Positions 1-10,905 of a DNA stretch of 64,000 nucleotides are shown one piece after another. Origin of the DNA: Lunularia cruciata (Eukaryota; Streptophyta; Marchantiopsida; Lunulariales; Lunulariaceae); the NCBI GenBank assembly GCA_948567375.1, contig OX419757.1, positions 11,408,001-11,472,000 on the forward strand, read 5' to 3'. Position numbers and translations under genes: made by a program. The notes beneath the pieces were generated by a model, which was not told the origin of the DNA, ran no database searches, and saw nothing but the letters and a program-made list of their open reading frames with translations. Numbering within the stretch: position 1 is the first letter of the stretch; every line of letters begins with the position of its first letter.

Positions 1-540
1 GCTAGTTGTGGAGCGGTCACATCCTTGGTGGTAGAATCATTTTGCTAAGCCGGTCCACAAAGACCAAGATAGAGTCAAACCTTGAGGTGGTCTTGGGTAA
101 TTCACACACGAGATCTATACTCACCTATTCCCAACATTGGGTAGGATTGGGGAGAGGTTGAAGGAGCCCTGCAAGAGGTTGATTAGAAGCTTTGTTCTAT
201 TAATAGAGTAGGCAGTTGCATATATAGTCCATCACGTTGTTGCTTGTTTGGGCCAATGGTAATGGCATTGGATTGCATCCAAGGTCTTGACCACTCTAAC
301 ATGACCTACAATGGCCAAATCATGACATTTTGCTACAATGGTGGTGCGTAATTTTGGGACATTTGGGATCCATATTCTACCATCACAAAAGGTGAGTCCT
401 TGGGTGCCAGTGATACCTTTGGATGATTGCGCTCCTACAATTTGTGGATCAGTTCTTGTAGCAGCTAGAATTTAGGGTTAATCTTAACCTTTGCCACCAA
501 GTTGTTTGCCATTGGCATGTTAGTGAATGCATCTGCAAGT
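1..540 (-). pseudogene. Integrase core fragment of element A
   Basis: The minus strand near 20-120 translates to an integrase-core-like stretch containing FVDRLSKM preceded by LPKT, as seen in Ty3/gypsy integrases around the first catalytic Asp. Positions 120-200 give a degenerate GLLQPL-type linker. The frame is interrupted by stops. The catalytic D-D-E triad cannot be completed because the sequence leaves the window. Family assignment rests on collinearity with the RNase H and RT fragments to its right. Confidence 0.6.
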
Positions 541-599
541 TGCTTCTTACCTTCCACATAGGTGATTGTTATGTTGAAGCGTTGTCATCACTCTGCCCA

Positions 600-995
600 T
601 CAAATTTGGCAACAAGACAGATCCTTCTGTGTCTTGAGGTAGACTAGAGGTTTGTGGTCTCTCTCTACTACAAATCCCTGTTTGCCTAGATAGTGCTTCC
701 AATGCTTGGTTGCAAGGACAATGACCAACTCTTCTTGTTCTATGGTGTGGTAATTGTGCTCTACTATTAAAAACTTTTGAGAGAAATATACAATTGGATG
801 CCATCCGTCATGCCCCTCTTGTTGTAGGACTGCTCCTATTACTACGTTTGATGCATCTGTAGCCAACTTGATTGGACATTTTGGGTCATACCACTTCAAG
901 ATTGGTGCATATAGCAAGGCGGCTTCCAATTCTTGAAATGCCAACTCTTGTGTGGTTCCCCATATCCACTTCTTCCCCTTGCCAAGTATTGCCAT
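600..995 (-). pseudogene. RNase H fragment of element A
   Basis: An open stretch of 131 codons shows the Ty3/gypsy RNase H signature: LATDASNVVIGAVLQQ with the first catalytic Asp, then a histidine-rich HNYHTIEQEELVIV segment and RDHKPLVYL. It lies between RT (right) and integrase (left), as expected on the minus strand. The fragment ends in a stop instead of continuing into integrase, so the polyprotein is broken here. Confidence 0.75.
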
Positions 996-999
996 TAAA

Positions 1000-2114
1000 G
1001 GCTATGCAACCTTGGAGAAGTCCTTGACAAATAGATCATTGAATCCCATCAACCCCTCTTGAGTTGAGTCTGATCTTTTGGGGCATTCCATTATTGAATG
1101 ACCTCTATTTTATCTATCAATACTTGAATACCCTTTGCATTTACTCTATGCCCCAAGTAGTCTGCTTCAAACTTGCCAAACTTGCACTTTGAGATTTTGG
1201 CATACAATCAATTTTGTCTTAGAATCTGGAGGACTTCTCGTAGATGTTGTTTGTGTTCCGTCATTGTGCGACTATATACTAAGATGTTGTCCAAGAAGAT
1301 GATAATAGACTTATCCAATTATGGACGAAATATGTCATTCATTAGACTCATGAAAGTGGCAGGTGCATTGGTGAGACCAAAAGGCATCACAAGATACTCA
1401 AAGTGGCCTGGTTTGAAAGGCAGTTTTGTACACATCCTCTTCTACAATTTGGATTTGATTGTAATTGCTCCACAAATCTAGTTTGGTGAAGTGTCTTGCT
1501 CCATTGAGTTGATCAAAGAGGTCATCCATATGAGGTAAGGGGTATTTGTTCTTCACTATTTGCTGATTGAGACCCCAATAGTCATTGCACATGTGCATTG
1601 TACTGTCCTTCTTCTTCACAAACAAGATAGGAGCTCCATATGGTGATATGTTGGGTTGGATGAACCTTTTTTGTAGCGTATCCTCAATTTGATCTTTACA
1701 CTCCTCCAATTCATAAGGTGATAGGCGATATGGGGCCTTACAAGGAGGTGTCTTCCTCGGGAGTGTCTCAATTTTATGATCTACTCTCCTTTTTGGGGGT
1801 AATCTTGAGGGTAGATCATCGGGAAAGACATCTTGAAACTCATTTACCACATCCTTCAATTTATCAAGGATCTGTCCATCAAGTTGTGCACTTTGGAGTT
1901 CTCTTATTAGACCCATGAAACATATATTGGTCTTACAGATAGTTGTTGTCCCTATGACATAGAGAGGCAATTCTTGCATGTGTGATTTTTCTTTAATCCC
2001 AATGATTGACCATTGGTGGGTTCTCAATACTTTCTTCCTCCAATCTACCATAGGGTTGTAATGCTCCATCCATGGCATGCCTAAGATTACATCATAATGA
2101 GCTAATTGTATCAC
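1000..2114 (-). pseudogene. Reverse transcriptase fragment of element A, active site altered
   Basis: Positions 1398-2114 begin with the end of a protease domain ([11 protein letters not shown]) and continue through the RT fingers and palm ([34 protein letters not shown]). Further left, out of frame, the palm motif reads FLDN near 1285-1300 where functional RTs have F/YxDD. The frame is split near 1398. With the altered active site and the stops, this RT cannot be active. Confidence 0.75.
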
Positions 2115-2450
2115 TCACCACTCAATTGCTTCTTGATATTTTCCTATAGAGAGTGTTACTTGTCTAGGTAATGATTCAATCTTCTTTGTTTGCCAATTAG
2201 GTAACTCTACTTCTTCACTCTCATCTTTTTCTAGGTCCATTCCCAATTCTATTGCAATAGAACAAGACACAAAATTCTCTATTGCTCTTGGATCTATTAA
2301 AAATCTCACTTGATTGCCTTCTAGGACTCCATTTACTATAATCAATTGTGAGGTTGCCTCTTGGCACCTTTGCACGCTTGTCTTCTTCCTTCCCTTGCTT
2401 TTCTGCTTCCTTATTAAGCCAATAAGGCTACAAGGTACATTTACTGGCAA
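2115..2450 (-). pseudogene. Aspartic protease fragment of element A
   Basis: The minus-strand reading contains VNGVLEGNQVRFLIDPRAIENFVS, which aligns with the retropepsin active-site region (expected FLIDSGA-type). Here the third residue of the D-S/T-G triad is replaced (D-P-R), so the catalytic motif is damaged. Downstream, LGMDLEKDESEEVELPNW and LSIGKY fit the protease flap and core. A stop separates this piece from the LGMPW end of the domain at 2114. Confidence 0.6.
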
Positions 2451-3540
2451 TCTTTGTTTTCCAAAGTGATTTTCACCTCCTCCTCTTTAGTGCATCTCTC
2501 CATGTTGTTCAAAGATCACATGTATGAAGGCCAAGGGCCTCTAGGGAGACAAGCATGCAAGTTGGTAGATATATGCCCAATACAACCACAATTTTAACAA
2601 TGGTGTTGTTCTCCTCAAGTTCCTTCTCCTTGTGGAACTCCACCTCTATGTTCTTCTACCCGTCCTCGCTCTCCTTGAAGCAATTGTGCTCCTTGGTCTC
2701 AAAACCAAAGGTTTCCCAATTCCATTGGTATTGGTCCACCAATGTGTGACATTTCTGCCAATAATATTGAGGTAAGACTACTCCTTCACCTCCACCTAAT
2801 GCCCCTACTATTCTCTACGCACAATCAATGGCTTCAAATATTGTGCGAGAATTTTGTACCATGGCTTCTTGGCAAATCCACTCCTTTAACCCTTGTTTGA
2901 AATTGTTGAGAGCCTCTGCTAGACTCATGTCGTTTATTGCAACTTGTAGATCTAGAAATGCCTCCATATACTATTGTACACTATTCTTTTGTTTCAATCC
3001 ACATAGTCGGATCCGGGCCATCTACACAAAATCCATTGATTGGATATTCTTCAGCAACCCTTCTTGCATTTTTGTCCATATGACCTCCCTTCTCTTTGCC
3101 AACATGGATTGTTCCCAAGCATTGTACCATGTGAGGGCTTTATTGGTCAAGTACCCACATGCAAACACGTTTACAACATGCTTTGTGATCTCTATTGAGA
3201 ACAACCAGAATATTGATTCATTCTTGAGATCTAGTTCTCCACTACTCCCATCGTATGTTGCCCCTTGTAAGGCTCAATGTTGCAGGTCTTCTTCATCCGG
3301 AGTAGTAATGTGGCTTCATCATTGATAGGGTTCGTAGGCACAAGTGCCTCTCCAAGTACTTCAAGCTCAAGTATTGGGTTTTGAGATGGCTCTTCTTCTT
3401 GAATTGCTTGATCGTTCTTTAGGGTTTCACTTGACTTTGTAATGCCTCCATGGTCATCTTAATCTCTCAAAATTCATTCAACATCCCCTGCATTCCTTGC
3501 ACCAACTCTTGCAAGTGCGGATCCATGGTTCTTGTAACAC
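2451..3540 (-). pseudogene. Degenerate gag region of element A
   Basis: Short minus-strand fragments here look like a decayed gag. A piece at 3022-3204 has the retrotransposon-gag style FACGYLTNKALTWYNAWEQ (an ALTWY/W motif). Near 2560-2600 the minus strand gives a CxxCxxxGH-like remnant of a zinc knuckle. The order knuckle then protease is correct. Many stops and frame changes prevent drawing an ORF. Confidence 0.55.
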
Positions 3541-4090
3541 TCAATTGCTATTGTCTACTTTAACAAAGAGTTAATATGATCACTTTGGAGGGTCATAAAC
3601 TATCAGAACTACCATTGGGACCTCAAAAGCTACCACTTGCTGATAATATTTCTCACTAAAATTCTTGACCACAAAATCTCTAAACATCACTTTTGGTCTC
3701 ACAACATAACAAATTTCTACTTGAGTGTTAAAAGGGAAAGGATTTGGACATTCAAATCCATCACAAACAATTGTAGATTGTCAAATCCCACTCTCTATCA
3801 TAATCACTATAGGTAGAATCATTGGGTTTGGCAAATTTATCACTATATCCATGAACTTTGCTCCAAAGTGAAAAACCAGATACCCTCTCTCAATGTACAT
3901 AATCTCTGAATGGATTTAGGAATAGAAAGCAAGGTGCTGGATATTGTCCTCTCGGAGCCTCCATTCCATCCCCCCTCTAGCACTCCTAGTCTACCAATTA
4001 CACCAAGATGTCTCTCCTCAAAATTAGTCAGTCTATGTAGCCCATGTTCTTCCAAGAGGGATGATCCGCTCTCTTGGATGACAACACCTG

Positions 4091-4102
4091 CTTTGATACC
4101 AT
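4091..4102 (-). promoter_or_regulatory. Primer binding site of element A
   Basis: Directly inside the LTR the minus strand reads TGGTATCAAAGC. It differs by one base from TGGTATCAGAGC, the common plant site complementary to the 3' end of initiator tRNA-Met. About 550 bp of untranslated leader with no clear features separates it from the gag relic. Confidence 0.75.
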
Positions 4103-4187
4103 TGTAATACTCCAAGGATAGGAGACCTGAAGAGAAACACACAATTTCACACTCAAACCTCCGATGCTCCAAAGGAGCACCTTCTCT

Positions 4188-4199
4188 TTATTTTATATA
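4188..4199 (-). promoter_or_regulatory. TATA box in LTR of element A
   Basis: The minus strand reads TATATAAAATA about 85 bp before the inner end of the LTR, with the correct orientation to transcribe leftward through gag and pol. Confidence 0.5.
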
Positions 4200-4400
4200 C
4201 AAAGAGGTTCTCCTCCAAGGAAGCTACACCATAGGATTAGGAACACAGATAGGTGATATATCAGCAAGCTCCACTCTTGGATTACTTACTTGGATGAGTG
4301 ATATGTCAGTCCTGGTCCTCTCGGGTTGGTCAAACAAGCTTTGACTAAAGGGAATCTTTTAGGGAATCTTCCTATAGGAATCTTAGAATCATGTGGGTGA

Positions 4401-4494
4401 GGTACCGTTGGAAAGCTCTTGATAAGAAAAACCAAGGAGAGAGAAGGCAATCCAGCCCCTTGGTATTTCTCATCGTGAGCTTTCCAATGGTACC
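4401..4494. repeat. Long imperfect hairpin within element A LTR
   Basis: Arms of about 36 bp (4401-4436 and 4459-4494) are inverted copies with only a few mismatches, separated by about 22 bp. Both arms include a GGTACC-GTTGGAAAGCTC type segment. Confidence 0.7.
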
Positions 4495-4890
4495 TTTCCA
4501 ATTGAGAGAGGGGGGGGGAGCACTTGCACATTTTCAAGGCCTAAATCATCTGTTTAGACCTCCAAAATTGCCTTCAAAGATCCCAAGTATATATTTGTTC
4601 CTACTCTATGAATAGAAGTCCCTTTTTGGTGATACCTCTATCTGATCGATTTAGTCCATCATGTGTAACATCCTTCTAGATGTTACCAAACCAATTTTCA
4701 CCTTAAAATCATATGTCTAGCTATTGGTTCTAAGGTTTTCACGTCTATTTTGATTTCTACCCTATTAGTAGAAGTACTCTCTTGGTGATACTTCTATTTG
4801 ATCTATTTTGACCATCATGTATAACATCATTCCAGATGTTGTCAAATAGAATTTCACATCTAGATCATATGGCTAGCTCTTGGTATTACA

Positions 4891-5271
4891 CTTGATGAGC
4901 TCCTAACTCCTCTCAAATTCTCTTTGTGCAATTGGCTTGATCCACACCACAAAAACAGACTCATCTTCCTCCAAAGCTTTCTCTACGGCTACTTCACCAA
5001 CAAACTTCTCATCTAAGGACTCATCTCTCCTCAAAGCTTGCTCCATGGTTGTTTTCTTGACAAATTCACATCTTGGGACTCATCGCCCTTCAGAGGTTGC
5101 TCTATGGCTACCTTCCCAACAAAATATCCATCTTGGGACTGATTATTCTTAGGTGTCTTACCTAGAGGTGCTAGACAACCTAATTGGAAATTCCTACCTT
5201 GATGTTGTACTTGAATTTGTCATCGGTTCCAATCAAATTGAACCTTGTGACGTTCAAGCTAAGATAGACCT
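4891..5271 (-). mobile_element. E1 relic, piece 1 (protease-RT linker)
   Basis: This strip between element A and E2 aligns with 14111-14490 of E3: the linker encoding tandem GDES..GKF repeats and the end of protease. It breaks at 5271 exactly where the E2 LTR starts and resumes at 16617. At the position of the shared TGA of E2/E3 this copy still has a sense CAA codon. Confidence 0.8.
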
Positions 5272-5695
5272 TGTAAAAGACCAAATCCGAGGAGAGAAAT
5301 AGGAGAATGGAAACTCACATTGGGACACTTGAATGAGGAAAAACTCCAAATCCTAGCATATGCTTTGGCTTTGGTATTTATAGGTAGCATACAAGGCCCT
5401 TGAGAAGCTTCTCAAGAAGCTTCCTCAAGATGCTTTCTTAGAGTGCAAGCCAAGTTAACAAGGAAGCTTCTCAAGAAGCTTCCTTCTAGAAGCCGCCTAC
5501 TTGGCATGCAAGCTAAGCTAGTTGGAAGCTTCTAGAAGCTTCCTTCTAGAAGCTATTTACTTGAGGTGCAAGTTAAGTATTTAAGCAGCTTCCCAAGAAG
5601 CTTCTTAAATACTTCCGAAATATTCTAGGCTACTTTGTCTTATGTGCTACTTTGTAAACCTGACTAACTTTGTCGCTAAACTCCATATTGTTACA
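5272..5695 (-). repeat. 3' LTR of E2 (424 bp), with GAAnnTTC arrays
   Basis: The plus strand starts TGTAAAAGACC and ends ATTGTTACA. It contains GAAGCTTC clusters around 5402-5620, and on the minus strand a CTATAAATACC TATA box near 5370. To the right, 5696-5710 is the polypurine tract (minus strand GCGGGGGAATA). Confidence 0.88.
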
Positions 5696-7011
5696 TATTC
5701 CCCCGCTGCTAGCTGGTGACGTCCTTGTTGCCAATGGAGCTTCAAATTCCTGGATGGCCATTTGTGCATTCTAGAGGTGAGAAAGAGGTTTCCAGGTGGC
5801 ATCATGAAGAGGATACCCTTTCCAAAGGACCTTGTACTCCGTATGTTGGCAACGGTCTTGTTGAATATGGCGACGCGCAAGGATACGATCAACTTCGTAC
5901 TCCTCATGATCACTGATAGGGACATGAAGAGGGGGAGGTTGGACTTGAGAGGAAAAGGAAGAGGGGTTAGGAACAAAGGGTTTCAACTTGGAAACATGAA
6001 AGACAAGATGGATATGCATGTGACAAGGCAAGGCAAGTCGATAAGCAACAGGAGAGACAATTTAGATGATATCAAAGGGTCCTATCCAATTAGAGGCAAG
6101 TTTACAAACTTGGGTATCAAGTGGGAGAGGGAGGTTAATGGAGGATATCATGACTTTATCACCAACTTCAAAGGTGAGATCACAACAATGGTGGTTAGCA
6201 TATTGTCTTTGGCGATTCTGAGCAACAAGGAGGTGAGACTTGGCTTGTTGGAGAGATTAGGATATAGTGGTCAAGAATGTGGAAGTATGAGGAACTTGAG
6301 ATGGAGGGGGAGCAAGAAGAGAATCTAGAACAAGGGGATCTTGGCCAAAATTGAGAAAGAAAGGAGAGAATCTGGTGCTTGCTTGTTTGGAATTGTTGTA
6401 GGCAAATTCTACAACGGTAAGACATTCATCCCAATTGGTATGGTGGACATTGACAAAGGCACACAACATATCCTCCAATGTACAATTTGCATGTTTGGTT
6501 TGTCCATCAGTTTGAGGATGATAGGCCATGGACAAAGCAAGCTTGGTGCCGAGTATCTGAAAGAGTGTTTGCCAAAACTTCCCGGTAAATTGAGGATCAT
6601 TATCAGAGCTGAGTACGCGTGGTATCTTATGATGCTTGAAGACATTGTCAAAGTAGATTTTCACTAAGGAGCATCCACGGTATCACAAGTTGGTGCTAAG
6701 TGGATTTGCTTACTAAGCTTATCCACAAATGCCACGATGGCAGTGTGTTCTTGTTTTGTCTTTGGCAAGGATGTGATGAGATCCAAGCTCACATGCTCCC
6801 AATGAGCTAATGGAATGGCAAGCGGTTGAAGGAGTCCACTCGGCTTCTGGTTGCTGGCCTTGTTACGTTGGCAGCTCTCACACGATTGGACAAATTCTTG
6901 AATATCTTGTGTCATGTTTGGCCACCACCATTGATGTTGGAGGGTACCCAAGGTCTTGTCTACACCCATGTGACCAGCGATGGGTAAATCATGGGCTTCT
7001 TGAAGGCGCAC
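5696..7011 (-). pseudogene. E2 integrase and chromodomain, broken
   Basis: Fragments at 6664-7011 and 6257-6664 show the integrase zinc-binding [15 protein letters not shown] and the core with [10 protein letters not shown]. The fragment at 5771-6031 ends in a chromodomain (EEYEVDRILARR, then YKVLWKGYPLHDATWKPL), placing the family among chromoviruses, whose chromodomain is thought to guide integration to marked chromatin. The residues after the DGQT motif are changed relative to E3, and several stops break the frame. Confidence 0.8.
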
Positions 7012-7014
7012 AAG

Positions 7015-7640
7015 TCAAAGATCACCTTTGGCTAGAACATAGATCCGGTCCGCATGGAATAGAAGGCTTTCTTTGAAGGAGAAGGTATTATACTCCTTGT
7101 CACCTATTGTTAGACGACCATGTACCATTTGGAAGAAGTGATCTTGTTGTAGAGTTAACCAAAACTTGTTATGGATCTTGGGGTCAATTGACACCTTCGT
7201 AATTGCTGCCGCGATGAGAGGAAGAGACTTCAAATCAAGTCGTCGTGATAGAGCATCGAGGATGACATGGAACCGACCTGGTTTGTACTCAAGTTTGATG
7301 TTGAACAATTGGAGTTGCTCTTCCCATTGATGATGTCGACTCTTCATGTGCTCCAAGTGTAAGGTCTGCAACAATGGCTTGTGATCAGTTGGCATGATCA
7401 CTTGTTTCCCCAAGAGATAATGCCTCCATACCTTGGTGGCATATACCATTGCAAGTTGTTCCCGATCTCAAGTAGAGTAATTTCTTTCAGTTGTATTTAG
7501 TCGGCAAGAAACAAAGGCAATGGGATGTGGTCCATCTAGGAATTCTTATTGCAACATAGCTCCAATTGCAAAGTTGGAAGTATCAAAATCAACCACACAA
7601 GGTAGTTGAGGATCATATGGTTGAAGAATGGGTCTTGAAG
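7015..7640 (-). pseudogene. E2 RNase H and connection region, broken
   Basis: Positions 7015-7449 give [26 protein letters not shown] and [20 protein letters not shown], collinear with E3 pol residues 439-510. Upstream (7450-7640) the DFDTSNFAIGA-like RNase H start is present in a shifted frame. Confidence 0.75.
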
Positions 7641-7689
7641 ACACCATATGTTTCAACTTCTAGAATGCTTCTTCATGCTTGGTGTTCCA

Positions 7690-8690
7690 CTAGAAGCTCA
7701 AGTTCTTTCCCAAGAGGTCAGTCAATGGTGCAACCACATGAGCATAATAGTGGATGAACCGCCGGTAAAAACTAGCCAATCCATTAAATGCCCGTACTTC
7801 TCTAGCATCCTTTAGGGTAGGCCAATCAGTAATGGCCTTGATCTTCTCTTCTTCCATCTTGATCTCCTCTGAGCAGATCTTATGACCCAAGAAGGTAACC
7901 TCCTTCTGCCAAAAGGCACACTTTGACTTCTTGCAGTAAAATTTCCATTGTCGTAGTCGTCTTAGGACTTCTCACACATGATTCACGTGCTCTACCTCTG
8001 TCTTACTATAGATTAAGATATCATCTAAGAACACCACCACTAACCAATCCAATAGTCCATCCAACACCCGATGCATCTGATCCATGAAGACTGTTGGAGC
8101 ATTAGTGAGTCCGAAAGGTAAAACTCTCCACTCAAAATGCCCATACCTTATGTGAAAGGCAGTCTTTTGCACATCCTCTCTATCAATCGGAATTTTCCAA
8201 TAGCCACTGCAAAGATCCAACTTGGAAAAGTAATGTGCTCTACTTAGTTGATCAAGCAAGTTATCGATCCGAGGCAAGGGATATGCATTCTTCACGGTTT
8301 GCTTATTGAGCCTACAATAATCAATACATAAACAAAGTCCTCCATCCTTCTTTGGATGGAGGACTTTGTTTCTCAAATAGTACAAATAGTACCGGTGCTC
8401 CCCAAGGAGAGGTACTATGTTGTATGAAGTCCTTCTCCAACAACTCTGTAAGTGTTGTTCAAAACTCCTCCAACTCCTTTGGTGAGAGCCGATAGATCGG
8501 TGTACTCACTGGAGTACTTCCTGGCAATAACTTGATCTTGAAGGGCATACCTTGATCGAAGGGTAATCCCTTTGGCAAATCATCTGCAAACACATCTGCA
8601 AACTCCTCAACTATTTGATCAACCATTACTTGATGAGGCTCTTGGTCCTCCACAGATTGGTCTTGTGCAATCGGCTTGATCCACACCGCA
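7690..8690 (-). pseudogene. E2 reverse transcriptase, broken
   Basis: Fragments at 7690-7890, 7972-8385 and 8459-8686 together align with RT of E3. The 7972-8385 piece keeps [36 protein letters not shown] and the catalytic [12 protein letters not shown]. The frame is broken between 8385 and 8459 by a short templated inverted insertion (8330-8371). Confidence 0.8.
8330..8371. repeat. Perfect 18-bp hairpin insertion in E2 RT
   Basis: Arms 8330-8347 and 8354-8371 are perfect reverse complements around a 6-nt loop. The matching place in E3 (about 13840-13865) has only the first arm, so the second arm was added in E2. Confidence 0.85.
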
Positions 8691-8716
8691 AATACAGACT
8701 TATCTTCCTCTAAAGC

Positions 8717-9237
8717 TTACTCAATGGTTGCTTTACTAAAAAACTTCCCTTCTAGGGACTCATCTCTCTTCCAAGCATGCTCTTCCAAGGTTGCCTTCTT
8801 GGCAAACTTCCCATCTTGGGACTCCATTTCCTTCAAGATTTGCTCTATGGCTATCTTCTTGACAAACTTCCCATCTTGGGACTGACTATTCTTAGGTGTC
8901 TTACTCAGAGGTGCCAAACAACCTAATCAAAAATTCCTACCTTGATGTTGTACTTGAATTTGGCCTTGGATCCAATAAAATTGAACCTTATACATTCAAG
9001 CCAAGGTAGACCCAGAATGATATCATAGTGTAGAGGTGCCACTACAAACCTCATACACTCCAAATACTCTTTCCCAATCTTGAAGGTAACAGGATGGGAG
9101 GTACGGAATGCAGAACCCTTTCTACCATCCACCATCATCAAACTACTTCCAATCACTAGCTTGATAGGAATACCCAATTCCTTTGCTACTTGCATAGACA
9201 TGCAATTCTCTGAACTTCCAGAATCAATCAAAATCAA
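8717..9237 (-). pseudogene. E2 protease and protease-RT linker
   Basis: Positions 8923-9237 carry the retropepsin motif MILIDSGSSENCMS and YDIILGLPWLE. The end is frame-shifted relative to E3. Positions 8717-8917 encode the linker with tandem SQDGKF..K..IE units of about 20 residues, in a separate frame. Confidence 0.7.
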
Positions 9238-9239
9238 TC

Positions 9240-10273
9240 AAAATCCTACAACCCCGATTAGATATCATACCTTGCAAGTGAAGCAAACTTGCATAGGTCG
9301 AGCCTTCAATCCCATTAGAACTAATCAAGCTCCCAATAGGCAGCTCAAATTCTCCTACTGAGATTCCTTGTTTCCCTGATCATTCCGCTCCAACATCTCC
9401 ACTTGGGCAAATTGTCGAGGTCATCTATTCTTGAGTGGACATTCAGCAATGCGATGCACCAACTGGACAATAAAAACAACCACCATTTTGTTGCAGTATC
9501 TCCCTATTTGCCGTGCCAAGTGGTCTTTGTTGAATTGTATCAATCTCCATTGGTGTTGGCTCCTCCACTTGTGTGTAGTGTATTGGTAGGCTTTGTGGAT
9601 GTCAAGGTCAAAGCCAAGACCAAGTTGTTGCCACCAAGGAATCAAAATGTTCGGCCAACTGCATGGCTTCCTCCAAGTGTTGTGGCTCTTATATGGTTAC
9701 CTCTAATTTGGTTCTTGCCTTCAAGCCCCTCACGAATCAATCTAGAGCTTCACCTTCCAATATATCTAGAATTTGCATGATGGTGTTTTGGAACAATGTG
9801 ATGTAATTTCTTTCAGAGCCAATCTGTTTCAACTCTGTCAACTTATCTTGTGTAGCTCGTGTGGCATTTATAGCTTGGAACCGACTTATTATTGCGCTTT
9901 TGAATTTTGCTATGTCAAGATTGGTGTAACCATTTCTCGTTCGGCTTGCTCCACTCGGAATCTCTACCATAGCTTTGCTACTCCATCCAATTGGCTAGAA
10001 GCCAAGAGAATCTATTTTTGCTGGTCTTGTAGATTGGTAGCTTCAAAATAATGTTCACAATCAAACACAAAATTCTCCACTGTACCCGAGAGATTCTTGC
10101 CTTCAAATACCTTGGGTTTAGGGAATCTGATCCAATCTGATCCAATCTTCTCCTTCTCAAATTGGTACTCTCTCTACTTGCTCTTGTCGTCAAAGATCTT
10201 GTTCATCCAACAATTGAGTAAGGTGCTCGATTTGTTGTTGCATAGCAAGGATAACATCAGGTATTACCGCCAT
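9240..10273 (-). pseudogene. E2 gag, broken
   Basis: The ATG at 10273 corresponds to the E3 gag start. Fragments at 9978-10193, 9737-9970 and 9421-9645 align with E3 gag (SAIISRFQAINATRATQDKLTELKQIGSERNYI and the IAECPLKN zinc-knuckle end). Stops and shifts separate them. Confidence 0.7.
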
Positions 10274-10530
10274 GGTTGCTCTTCTATCACACCACTCCCA
10301 ATCTATCTAATTTATTAACACATAGAAACAATATGTCCACCGTTCTCCATAAGTTACAATCGGAAGCACCAAGGGTTACTCAGATATGGTGATCATATGC
10401 AGAAAATCTTGTCCAAAGTGCGAGGTGATGAACTGTGTGAAATGATGCTTGGGTAGTATTTGGACGTAAAAATCTGAATGGTTTGGTGGAAGTAGATTTG
10501 GTGGTCCATAAATTCCATCCATCCCATTCC

Positions 10531-10543
10531 CGTTCTGATACCA
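10531..10543 (-). promoter_or_regulatory. Primer binding site of E2
   Basis: The minus strand reads TGGTATCAGAACG next to the 5' LTR of E2. It is a slightly decayed match to the initiator tRNA-Met site seen intact in E3. Confidence 0.75.
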
Positions 10544-10544
10544 A

Positions 10545-10774
10545 TGATGAGACCAAATCCGAGGAGAGAAATAGGAGAATGGAAACTCACATTGGGACAC
10601 TTGAATGAGTGAAAACTCCAAATCCTAGCATGAGCTTTGGCTTTGGTATTTATAGGTAGCATACAAGGCCCTTGAGAAGCTTCTCAAGAAGCTTCCTCAA
10701 GCCATTTTCTTAGAGTGCAAGCCAAGTTAACTAGGAAGCTTCTCAAGAAGCTTCCTTCTAGAAGCCACCTACTT
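10545..10774 (-). repeat. 5' LTR of E2, left part (split by E3)
   Basis: It begins TGATGAGACC, homologous to the TGTAAAAGACC LTR start, and stops at the TACTT target duplication of E3. The rest of this LTR is at 16423-16616; together they make 424 bp, equal to the other E2 LTR. Confidence 0.9.
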
Positions 10775-10878
10775 TGTAAAAGACCGAAACCGAGGAGAGA
10801 AATAGGAGAATGGAAATTCACATTGGGACTCTTGAATGAGGGAAAACTCCGAATGCCTAGCATGAGCTTCGGCCTTGG

Positions 10879-10887
10879 TATTTATAG
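10879..10887 (-). promoter_or_regulatory. TATA box of E3 LTR promoter
   Basis: The minus strand reads CTATAAATA. It is conserved in E2 (near 5370), in the other E3 LTR (16099-16107) and in the plus-strand solo LTR (52269-52277). The nearest GAAnnTTC array begins 19 bp upstream. Confidence 0.7.
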
Positions 10888-10905
10888 GTATCATACAAGT
10901 CCCTT

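Larger units (their letters stand above)
1..4890 (-). mobile_element. Element A: decayed Ty3/gypsy retrotransposon, left end outside window
   Basis: Read on the minus strand the order is LTR (4103-4890), primer binding site, gag relic, protease, RT, RNase H and integrase, which is the Ty3/gypsy order. Integrase runs off the left edge, so the other LTR is not visible. Reading frames are broken by many stops and small shifts, so this is an old copy. Its LTR ends at 4890 inside sequence that matches the protease-RT linker of the E1/E2/E3 family, so A inserted into E1. The target duplication cannot be tested because the other end is missing. Confidence 0.85.
4103..4890 (-). repeat. 5' LTR of element A (788 bp)
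   Basis: The segment starts TGTAATAC and ends GTATTACA on the plus strand, a perfect 8-bp terminal inverted repeat with TG..CA ends. It abuts the primer binding site on its left. To its right, from 4891, the sequence resumes as protease-RT linker sequence homologous to 8628 and 14111 in E2 and E3. The LTR contains a TATA box (4188-4199) and a long imperfect hairpin (4401-4494). Confidence 0.85.

Noticed and set aside
5400-5620. Repeated GAAGCTTC blocks considered as a CRISPR-like or satellite array
   Set aside because: Spacing is irregular and there are no unique spacers. They lie within LTR U3 upstream of a TATA box and fit heat-shock-element clusters.
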